Part shown: one piece after another, positions 35,568 to 45,425 of the stretch | Numbering within the stretch: position 1 is the first letter of the stretch | Layout of the letters: the number at the start of each line of letters is the position of its first letter | Assembly: GCA_004026145.2 (NCBI GenBank) | Contig: CP034988.1 | Span: 10,731,168 to 10,795,167 of the forward strand | From: Takifugu bimaculatus | Lineage: Eukaryota; Chordata; Actinopteri; Tetraodontiformes; Tetraodontidae | Length of the DNA: 64,000 bases | Reading direction: 5' to 3' | Notes under the pieces: model-generated | Database searches by the model: none | What the model was told of the DNA's origin: nothing | What the model saw: the letters and a program-made list of their open reading frames with translations, nothing else | Translations under genes and position numbers: made by a program

Positions 35568-38500
35568 ATGTCCCACTCTTCAGTCACGGGCAACTTGCTG
35601 TGCTTGGCTAACCGAGCCGTGAACCTGCTGTTTGGGAACTGTCGTCGTCTCCGCCACACCTCGGCACACAAAGTCTCCCTTAAGCCAAAGAGTGAGTTCA
35701 AACCGGAGAAGGTGGCCGTGGTGACAAAGACGACGCGCTACGAGTTTGAACAGCAGCGTTATCGCTATGCTGGACTCTCGGAAGAGGACCTGAAACAGCT
35801 GGTACGCCCTCGCCTTGATACTACTTTAAAATGTCCCGTCTATGGGTGTTCTATAGGCCGCTTAGTCCCGTCCACAGAAAATAAACTGTACGTTTGCTTC
35901 TGCTAAGAGTGAGAAGTTTGTCCTGTTGGTGCAGCTGTTGCGTCTCCACTTGTCCATGTTTCCTCAGAGAGGCTTCACTGACGTCTCAACATTTCTGCCT
36001 CTTCCAGCTGGCCATGAAGGGCTCCAGCTACAGCGGCCTGCTGGAGAGACACAACATCCACACCAGCAATGTCGAGCATATTGTGAAGAGTCTGAGGTAA
36101 CATCTGACCCGTCCCAGCTCCTCAAAAGCAGACACTGACTGGAACCGTTTGATTTTCTTGTGACGACAGGGAGAAAAAGATCGATGTACGAGTGGTGAAG
36201 AGAGGAGAGTATGATGAAGAGATAGTGCGATGGGCAGATGCAATCATCAGTGCTGGAGGTATGGACCCAAGACCACACGGGGGGCAGCTAACAGCAGCGC
36301 TGCTCAACTGCAGGCTTTTTATTTGCATCTATTTCTAACCAGGATGTCGTTCAAAAGCTGTAATCCTGACATTGCGTTGACATTCTTGTGCACAGATTCT
36401 GATCCTCTAGTGGAGTTTTTGCGTGTGGAGGGATCCACCGTGTCAGTCAGACACCCCCACAGCAGCTACACAAGCGGTTCACAGTCTGCTGGTTTAATAT
36501 CAGGGTTTCAGTCTCACTTTCATCAGCTGCTTGGCATGATTTGATGGGTGCGACATTACATTTCCCTCCTCACGCTGCTCCCATCATGGCCGTCGCTGCT
36601 TTTCCAGGTTATTCTTCCTGTTGGTAAAATCCATTTGTTGGTATTGGATGATTCCGGACAGCAGCTCGTAGCAGTGCTGGAATCCTCTATGCTCACACTG
36701 TCCTTCAATCGTGACCGCAGAAACTCAGGAAAACACCTAAAGAACCACTCTGGTCTGAAGGAACCAACCATCCCTACAGTGAAGCCTGGAGGGGGCAGCA
36801 TCAGGCTGTGGGTGGGTTCAGTAGCTGGGACAGGGAGACTGGTCAGGGTGGAGGGAAAGCTGAGAGAAGGACTCTATAGAGAGTTGAGGCAGAGCTCTCG
36901 GGGGCCCAGGCTGGGCTGAAGACAGTAACTCATTCAAGACAACAGGAGTGTGTGAGGGAAGTTTGAAGGGCCTGGAGTGGACCAGCCACCGTCCTGACCT
37001 GGCAATGTCTGTCCACCAACTGTCTCCATCCAATCTGATGGGCTGCAGAGGACCTGCAGGTGTCGGAGGGAAGCTGATAGATGGGAGTTCCTGTCACTGC
37101 TTTTATGCTGGGTTAGCTCCTTTAGGGAAGCCTGCCGGGAGCAGCGGGCCCTCGGCTGGGTCGCTCTCTCCTCACTCATCTCTTGTCTTGTCAGGAGATG
37201 GGACGATGCTGCTGGTGGCCAGTAAGGTGTTAAGCAAGGACAAACCAGTGGTTGGGGTCAACACTGACCCAGAGAGGTAAGTGGGCTCCTTGCATGAACA
37301 CAGAGCTTCATCAGCTTTTGTGACGTCCTCTCTTCTGTAAAGGTCACAAGGTCATCTGTGTTTGCCTGTTCGGTACACTCGAGCCTTCCCAGAGGCGCTG
37401 GATAAACTGTCCCGTGGTGAGTTCAGGTACGTTCTGGTTTTCTCAGGTTTGATGTGACTCTAGTTGTGTGAAACACTCAACTTTAGGAAGAAACTACTTT
37501 GTCAAAGATGTGATGCTGGAGCACATGAACACGATGTACATTACATCACAGGAGCATTTCAGTGCTGCACCACATCGAGGATGAACACATTCAGGGTGAC
37601 TCCGGTCGTGTCAGTGAACGCCTCACGGCTGCTGCCCTAGTATCCGTGTGACGAGGTCATCTATGTGGGGTTAAAGGGCAGACTCGGAGGTGATGAGAGC
37701 TGAGCTGTTGTAGAAAGATGCTCTTAGTGGTCCAGACGGGTCTCAGCTGCAGCTGCTCCTGCATCTCTCTGCCCACATAACTGCAGCGTTGCTCCTTTGT
37801 TGACTGGTTCTACAGCCTTGCTGCTTGGTTTTGGGACCTTGGATCTGCCAAGATATTCTAAAACAGCCACATAAAAGCTTACAACTTGTTGACGCCCCCT
37901 CTTACCTTTGCTTTAAAGCATGGCTGTGCTGTTTTCAGGTGGCTGTGGCGGCAGAGGATCCGTCTGCATTTAGAAGGAACAGGGATCAACCCCACCCCAG
38001 TGGACCTACATGAGCAGCAGTTGAGCCTGGAACAGCACAGCCAGGCTCACCGCATCACCACCCTGGGTCTCCACCAACGTATGGGACCTGCTCCCTAGAC
38101 TTCCTACCACCAGCGTAGGCCTAGATGGGCAGCATCAGATCCTTGTGTTCAAGTCTAATGCAGTGTCCTTCCTCAGGAACACCACCAGAGAATTTCTCAG
38201 AGCCTCGCCTCCTCCCCGTCCGAGGCCTAAATGAGATCTTCATCGGAGAATCTCTGTCCTCCAGGTATCTCTATCGTTCCTCTCCACATTCTCTCCATCC
38301 CACAGCCTGTCGCTGTAGTTAGATAGGGAAGCAGAGGAGCCTTGGACCAGCTGACTGGTCCTCAGTTCAATCTGGTAGGAACCCTGATCAGGTCTTGCTG
38401 ACTCTGGTGTCACATGGTGACACGTGGATGCTCTTCAAATGTTTCATTGGATCTGAGCTTCAGGTTCTCAAGCCTCAGTTAGAGCTTGTGTGTTTCTCCT

Positions 38501-40029
38501 GTTTGCTAGGGCTTCCTACTATGAGATCTCTGTGGATGATGGTCCATGGGAGAAGCAGAAGAGTTCAGGACTCAGTATTTCCACAGGAACTGGATCCAAG
38601 GCCTGGTATGTATAGAGGGTAAAACATAACAGGAAAAAACCTTGAGCAGGACCAGGCTCATGTAGGGGGACCCTCCTGCTGATGGGGGGGCTGGGTAGAG
38701 AGGGAGGAGAAGGGGGAGGACAGGTAGAGGAGAGACTAGGCAGAGATCAGGGAAATAAATTAATGATAAAAAACTGCTGGTATAAGAGTAGAGTGGGTCA
38801 GCAGGGTCGGAGGTCAGCAGGTCAGTGCACAGCTATAAAGGCAGTGATACCTGTAGATGGATGGGGGATGGGGGGGGGCAGAGAAACTACACAAGAAATA
38901 ATGTCAACGCTGAATATCTGAATAACAGTAAATTCAGAAGTTGCTCTTGTGGACTGTGGACCGCCTCCTCTTCAGCCACGCCTGCTTGTGTGTAATCACT
39001 CAGCCAGACAGCAGTCTGAGCAGCAGGCGCTCTAAAAATAGCATCACCCAGAGGCCCTGAGCTGGGTCAGCTCTGCACCAGAGCAGGTCCAGCCCCATCC
39101 CTGCATGAAGGGACGTTAAGCTGCCACGGCCACACACATCTTCATGGTGCGTCTCACCAACAAGCTGGAGGAAAAGAAACTGCAGCTTGGAATGAAGGTG
39201 CCACACATCACGGCTGGGCAGGAGACCCAGTTAGAAGAGGGCAGGGGGCTAGAGGTCCCCCCCACACACAATCCTGAACCTAATCTGTAGTTTTCAGCAG
39301 TATAGAGGTTCATATGGAAGCAGTGACCTCCTCAGATGATCACAATGAGAAGATGAATCTCCAGCAATGCGGTGCTGACTGATGTTTTACTCTCCTGCGC
39401 GTCCTCAGGTCGTATAACATCAACAAACTTGCTGAACAAGCCGTTGGGGAGATTCTAAAAATCGGTAAATGTGCAGGTTCTCATGTGTCATCTCAGTTTG
39501 AGCCCAGAGGGTTCTGAGCCGACTAACAGATGTTTCTGCAGGAAAGTCCCAGACGGGCCTGAACCTTCCACTGGACCAGAACTTTATTGAGAAAGGTGAG
39601 TTCCTGTCGTTGCTATGTGGCATCATCAGTTACCTGGGGCTCAGAAAGGGTTCAGTCATTTACCTGTGTGTGTGTGTGTGTGCACGCGCAGTGACTGATC
39701 AGTACAACGACGCGCTGGTGTTCTGTTCGGCTGACGGCCGTCTGCTCTACAGCGTGAGGGAGCCCATCGTCAACAGAGTCTTCTTCAGCAGTCGGCAGAG
39801 AGGCTTCGCCAGCAAGTCAGTTCCTCCGTGTGAGCGTGCTCGGTGTCTCAGGTGTGTGTGTGACGCCGTGTCTGTTGTCTGCCGCTGCAGAGTGTGTGTC
39901 CGCTCACGCTGCTGGGACGCCTGCATGGTGGTGGACGGGGGGACGTCCTTTGAGTTTAATGACGGCGCCATCGCCACCATCAGCATGAGTGAGGAAGATC
40001 TGCTGCGGACAGTTGTTCTCAACAGCTGA
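35568..40029 (+). CDS. nadk2: Mitochondrial NAD kinase 2
   Basis: Twelve coding exons: 35568-35801, 36008-36096, 36170-36259, 37195-37276, 37343-37426, 37939-38078, 38177-38264, 38520-38605, 39409-39464, 39542-39595, 39692-39815 and 39891-40029 (421 aa; human about 442). The NAD kinase signature GGDGT is split across exons 3 and 4 (ISAGGDGTML), followed by GVNTDPER and the C-terminal WDACMVVDGGTSFEFNDG of the NADK2 family. The Arg/Lys/His-rich, acid-poor first 50 residues suit a mitochondrial presequence. The enzyme phosphorylates NAD to NADP in the matrix. Frames are clean. The introns contain a Tc1 fossil (36680-37065), an L2 tail (38620-38880) and a (GT)n tract that runs into the acceptor at 39691. 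A poly(A) signal AATAAA lies at 40210. Confidence 0.96.
36680..37065 (+). mobile_element. Tc1/mariner transposase fossil in nadk2 intron
   Basis: The translated stretch reads HLKNHSGLKEP, TIPTVKPGGGSIRLW, AGTGRLVRVEGK and, in another frame, KGLEWTSHRPDL, matching the catalytic half of fish Tc1 transposases (VKHGGGSIMLWG, NVLEWPSQSPDLNPIE). Frames are broken and the conserved N after SPDL-type text is lost, so it is inactive. Terminal repeats were not found. Confidence 0.8.
38620..38880 (-). mobile_element. L2-type LINE 3' fragment in nadk2 intron
   Basis: Carries AACCTTGAGCAGGACCAGGC and GGGGGACCCTCCTGCTGATG in the same orientation as the 33690-33990 copy, then a GGAGA-like purine tract that has not expanded. 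It starts about 15 bp after the donor at 38605. Confidence 0.85.
39664..39682. repeat. (TG)n tract adjoining a nadk2 3' splice site
   Basis: Eight or nine TG units followed by CACGCGCAG at the exon starting at 39692, so the dinucleotide run takes the place of a normal polypyrimidine tract. Confidence 0.9.
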
Positions 40030-41586
40030 GAGGAATCCAGTGGATCACAGATTCTGTTGTGTGTTTTTATACTTGGGAAAGGGATCGGGTCTCTGGGGAA
40101 TTAGCTTCTTATGTCCTGCTGACCAGCACAGAGCAGGAACACTGAGGATCAAGCAGCCTTTTGTCCCGTGTGGACGCTTTTTTGACCTTCAAGCTCCGTT
40201 TGAAAATGAAATAAATGCATAGATCAGCAGTCTGGACAGAACCAGGCTGCAGCAGCTGGCAGAGTTCCACATTCATGTGTTGTGTTGGACCGGTTGGCAC
40301 TGGTTACCAGGTTAGAACTGGTCAACTAGTCTTCCATGTTTTTTTGTTTTCTTCTTCTAATTTTGGTAGTTTGACACTGACGATTCTTCTTCACACGACT
40401 CGACCACAGAACGACCCAGCCCGCTCTCATGGATCAAGGGTTAACCTTGCCAGGTAACCGTGGTAACTGTTACCAACGGTGACCCTCGTCACCGCACTGT
40501 CGTCGTTGACTCGGTTGTACATTGTGATTTTCAAAGAAAATATTTATCTACCGGTATTAAACTTTTACAAAGCATCACGGGATCTTTTGTGTCTTTCTGA
40601 GCAACAAACAGCTACATTCATCCCTCCACAGAGCAGGGCGGAGTCACCCCTGGTCTCCAGCTCATCACAGCAGACAAAACATTCACTCATTCACACTGAA
40701 GACCAGTTTGGATGTCACCACTTCACTGCAGATACACATCTGGACTGTGAGTGGGGCCAGTAACGCCACGCAGACCCGGCAATTGGACCCGACTGAATCT
40801 GGATCCTGGTCTGGTTGTGTCTGACTTTATGCTGATGTGGCGTCAGACGTGTCTGTCTCTTAAATCCAGTGTGCTACATTCTCTCAACCACTCTAAGATC
40901 TAATTAGTTGAAAATAAATCAGGGAGATTATGAAAAGACACAAATAGGCAGTTTAATTAGAAAAACAAGTTGAGCTGAGATCAGCTGCATATTTAATGAG
41001 ACATGATGAAACCAGACGCATCCAGTTGTTACACAACAAAGTCTTTACATTTAATATCCAGATGTGTTCATCATTGGAACCTTTGTCTTTTCATCCAAAC
41101 ATCATTTCAAAGTTCTCCTACAAAAACATTTTAAATAAAAGGAACACCTTCAAAAATATCCATAAAAAGATGAACTCGTAAGAGGAGGATTCAATGTTCC
41201 ACCAGCTCGTCGTCCCAAAGGGCTGTGAGGGTGTTCCTGACCCTGGTGGTGCCAAAGACCTCCCCAACCTGCCCTCACAGGTCACCTTCACAAACTAGAT
41301 GTCCTGCTTCTAGAACATTAGCAGAAATTTTCTCATCACTTGAGAACGAGGCAGATCAGACTGTTCAGGTCTGGAGAAAATCAGCCCAGCAGCAGCAATA
41401 ACTACAACATTGAAGCACCCGTCGTCTGTGGGATCTTCTGCAGGTGCTACAGGCCGTTTTACAGTCAGTCCTAAAACACTCCCAGATATCGAGATTTGGA
41501 ACTTGAGGACTTATTTTGGGTTGATTCGACTAAATTCAGACATCCTCTGGCACAGCTTAAAACAGGAAGTGGAGGGGGAGGGGTCA
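40030..41586. other. Convergent 3' regions of nadk2 and skp2
   Basis: nadk2 3' UTR with AATAAA at 40210-40215, then AT-rich sequence that presumably includes the skp2 3' UTR. No exon or mobile element was recognised. Confidence 0.45.
40210..40215 (+). terminator. Poly(A) signal of nadk2
   Basis: Canonical AATAAA 180 bp after the stop codon. Confidence 0.7.
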
Positions 41587-44500
41587 CTACAGCTTGAACC
41601 TGAGCCGGCACCTCTGGTGCCACATGGTGCCGTCACCAGGTCTGCCTGCAGGTGTCGGCCGGGCGATGCTGGAGAAGGGCTTCGAGTTAATGGAGATGTG
41701 AGGCACGTCCTTCTTCAGAGCTGCCATGTGACTAGTGTGGACCACACCAAACATGTCCAGAAGGCCCAGGAGGGGGAACATTTGACCCACGTCGCTTGAA
41801 GGAAGACAAGAACATTAGAGCTCTGATCTGACAGACATATGAGCTGTTTAATGACAACTGGACTATGGCCCGGGCTCGGTTCTGATGAAAGTCTATTGCT
41901 GTGAAAACATTAGGCCGTCTCTGTAGCGCTGCCTATAGTCACGAGAGCCTCCACTTACGTCAGAGCAGCCAGGTGGATCTGGTAGCAGCGGCTCAGGGAC
42001 AGGTGGACCAGGCGCCCCAGCTGTCGGAGCACCTGGAAGCAGTCGGCCATCAGCAGCGTGCTGTCGCTGCAACACAGCAAACACTGAACAAGAGTGCACG
42101 TGTGCCCAGCACCATTACGTGAAGAACATGCCCTTACCTTAAATCTAGGATCTGAAGGTTTGTACACCTCGTCACCAACACCTTCACATCTGTAACACAC
42201 ATCATCTCACATCTGTAACACGCATCATCTCACATCTGTAACACGCATCGTCTCACATCTGTAACACGCATCGTCTCACATCTGTAACACGCATCGTCTC
42301 ACATCTGTAACACGCATCGTCTCACATCTGTAACACACATCATCTCACATGTTTTCCTCTCACGTGCTTATGGAGGGAGGATCCCTTACAGGCAGACAGC
42401 AGTTGCTACACCCAATAATATCCAGCAATAATATCAACCTTCTGCATTAAAGGTCATGAGATCAACTTTGTCCTTGTGGATCTTTAACCAAAGCAGCTCC
42501 ATTTTATAGAAATCTTGTAATTATGATGTGCACGTCTACAGAGGGACAAAACAGCTTCAGGAAAAACACCAGCTGGTTCCTATGAAACCTCCTGTAACAC
42601 CACGTCCTCCTGCTCTTACCCTCCAGCGTGAGGTTCTCTCTGTAGCCGCTGAGGTTGAGGTGAGTCACAGACGAGCTCAGATGGGCGACGACGCTCTTCA
42701 CATGCTGACTGTTGAAGCTGCACCACGATATATTCAGCTGCTGTATACTGCAGGTATGAGACAGGGAGAGACAGGGACAGGTGAGACGGGCAGCCTGGAG
42801 GAGCTCAGATAGAGCAGACTGAAGCTGACCAGGAGCACGAGTCCAGCATGTGGGCCAGAGCAGCCGCAGAGAATCCAGAGCAGCCGCTCAGGTTGAGCTG
42901 CAGCAGGCGGCTGTTCTCAGACAAGGACCTGGACACACACAACATACCAACGTGGACACGTCAACACCCAAAAAGATGCCACCCAATACCGCTCCACATC
43001 CGTTATTACCCAGAGGGTTCAGGAGAGTTCCTGCCAGCACTCAGACTGGTGAATTTGTAGACAGGACGTTTCTGGTGTCCTCAATGGGACAAATCTGGTT
43101 TGAGCTGCTCTGACTTGTCCCATTGAGGACACCAGAAACGTCCTGTCAGCCGTTCTATTGCATTGAAGGAGCTTTGACAGATCAACACTGCTGTTCGGGT
43201 TTGTTCATCCAGGGTTTTTCCATCTCAAACCTACGTCATTATGGCGTCAGACAGCTGCAGACCTTCCAAGCTCAGGTACTCCAGGAGCCTGCAGCCACCG
43301 ATGATGCTCTCCAGAGCTGGTGTAGGGATGGTGGAGTTGGACATGTCCATCTGAACCAGCTGCAGAGAGCTGAGACCAAATGATAACAGGTCAAGTGACA
43401 GAGCCTGAACAGCCAAACATGTGTCCACACAGTCTAAACAGAGGTCAACGTGCACGTCAAGGTCTTTAATGTTCCTATTGAGACCAGGAAGAGCTCAGAG
43501 GTAAAGAGCAGCGTCCATGACACTGCTGGACAGCCAACATTGTGACAGTCGAGCTGATGTCAGATGTTCCCCCTGAACCTGATTTAACTTTATTTATGCA
43601 GCATCTGACAAGACCAAGAGTCTCTTAAAGGCACTTTAGAGGACAGAACGTTCCAGGTGAGGGCTTTGGAGCCTGTGGAACGAGAACATCGAGGATCTCA
43701 GACTGACCTCATGTCTGACAAATGCAGCTCTTCCATGAAGGCGCGAGGGCAGCGCAGGCGGCGGACGCCCGTCTTCAGCACGTGCTGCAGAGCCGGACCC
43801 ACGTGGATCAAACCCTCCAGGTCGACGCTGCGCCACAGACACTCGTCCACCCTGAGGCAGCCACACCAAAAACAGGTTGAAAGACAGGAACAAACCCAGC
43901 GACACAGCTATCCAGGATTGTTAACCATCTTCTCCAAAAAAGCAAAGCCAACAGTGAATCTTGCGTGAGAGAGAGACTCACGCCAAACGGTGCCAGCGTC
44001 TGCACACTGCTGACGTCCTGAGCAGGTCCCTCAGAGGAAGGCAGAAGAGGATCCTGAGGAGCAGCTCATCAGGTAAATGATCCAGTGAGACGCCTGAGGG
44101 GAACATCAACAGAAGGTTCCTTAACACTGACCCTACCACCCGGCTGCAGCCATTGAAAGTCGGAACTTTACCAGACACAGATTCCTTTTTCCTCCTGGAT
44201 CTCCTGGCAAGCACAAACTGCTCCCCGTCGTTCTCCTTCCCCTTGCAGGCTGGGCGCTGGTGCTTCAGGGTGGGGGAGCACGGCTGGATGAGCTCTCTGG
44301 GGGTGCACTCGGAGTCCAGACCCTCGCTCACAGAGCCCCTGAGTTTGCGTTTGTTGGTCCTCAGCACGGATCCCTGGACTCTCAGGTTGGGCAGGTCCTG
44401 CAGGGGCATGCTGGCGACAAAGAGGTTCGATTAGTTCGACTTATCTCCAGCAGCGCATCTCTGCCCGCCATATTCCCGCAGCCGCGCAAACTTTGCCTCC

Positions 44501-45009
44501 AAAAAAGACAAAACTCCACTTTCTCCTCTCTGCACACGTCAGTCCCGCAGACATTAGACTCATCTTTATCCATCCGATACTCGATGATTCCATAACTGTA
44601 ATCCTGAAATTACTTGAACCAAGAAGAAGCGCCGAAGGCCTGAAAGCGCGCTACCGACATTTGTGAGAAGGGATCAACATTAGCACACGACAACGACACG
44701 ACTGAGATTAAATTAGCGGCATTTGTTTGATTCTTACTTTGAAATGTGCATACAGAACTCTTCAGTCAGCAACTGAGTCATTTTAGGGAGAGAAGGTAGA
44801 GAAAATCCGCGTCCACGTAACATGCGCCTATTTTACCGACATAAAGCAGAAAAACACATGCACGCGTACCTGACTCTGCGCATGGCCTCGATCTGATGTG
44901 GACTCGGTGTTCCTGCAGCTTTTAAGGTCAGGTCCTGCACTGGTGGTCCTGGTTCTGGTAATCTGGTTCTCTCTCCGACTGCAGCCTCAGTCTTTAAACA
45001 CACCGCCAT
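41587..45009 (-). CDS. skp2: S-phase kinase-associated protein 2, F-box/LRR
   Basis: Minus-strand exons: 45009-44870 (optional), 44410-44172, 44093-43982, 43851-43708, 43369-43235, 42928-42830, 42747-42620, 42189-42138, 42066-41959 and 41794-41587. Starting at the ATG at 44409 (MPLQDLPNL, aligning with human MHRKHLQEIPDL) gives 407 aa. The upstream exon is open, has a good donor and would add 47 in-frame codons (454 aa). The F-box is DHLPDELLLRILFCLPL..CRRWHRL in the 44093 exon. Leucine-rich repeats follow (LNLSGCSGF, LNISWC, LNLSGYRENL, LSLSRCY). SKP2 is known as the SCF substrate receptor for p27 and other cell-cycle inhibitors. The exon at 42189 starts at the last unit of a 23-bp repeat that copies its own acceptor. 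All phases agree and there is no frameshift. Confidence 0.93.
42186..42352. repeat. 23-bp tandem array carrying repeated splice acceptors
   Basis: Seven copies of the unit CATCTGTAACACGCATCGTCTCA. On the minus strand each holds GTGTTACAG/ATGTGA. The skp2 exon starting at 42189 uses the most 3' copy, so six more acceptor-like sites lie at 23-bp spacing upstream in the intron. Confidence 0.95.
43060..43147. repeat. Perfect 33-bp foldback in skp2 intron
   Basis: Positions 43060-43092 are the exact reverse complement of 43115-43147, with a 22-nt loop. Arms begin GACAGGACGTTTCTGG. No mismatch in the stem. Confidence 0.92.
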
Positions 45010-45425
45010 CCACACCGCGCGCCAGGGTTACGACGCGATGACGTAACTCGACGTCCTGCGTCATCACGTCACAACGTGACCCTGAGACTTTTTTAAAAAT
45101 ATAAATAGCTTTTTACGCAGTATTATTATTCAATATTATATACTACAGTATTATCAATAATAATGTTAAACAATAATGTTTAAACAATAAACTTTAGCAG
45201 TCGGAACGCTCTGATAAACCTCACGCGCCGCAGTTTGACGAGCTGGACGGACCACGTGACGGCGCGAGCTGCTGCGGGCTCTTTTAACGCAGGCCGACCA
45301 ACAGATTTCCGAGCTCCTGTCGGTGGATTACGGCTGATTCTGCATCGCCTCAGCTGATCCGGAAGATTCCCTCTGCGGGAAACGAAAACAAAGCCTGGCC
45401 TGTATGCTCGGTGCAGCCTGGCATC
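45010..45425. promoter_or_regulatory. Candidate bidirectional skp2/sh3glb2 promoter
   Basis: Only about 415 bp separate the upstream skp2 ATG from the sh3glb2 ATG. CpG-rich blocks flank an AT-rich core (45090-45200). CRE-like words TGACGTAA (45039-45046) and ACGTCA (45066-45071) and an E-box CACGTGAC (45253-45260) are present. Motif matches are by eye; activity is inferred from the divergent layout. Confidence 0.5.
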
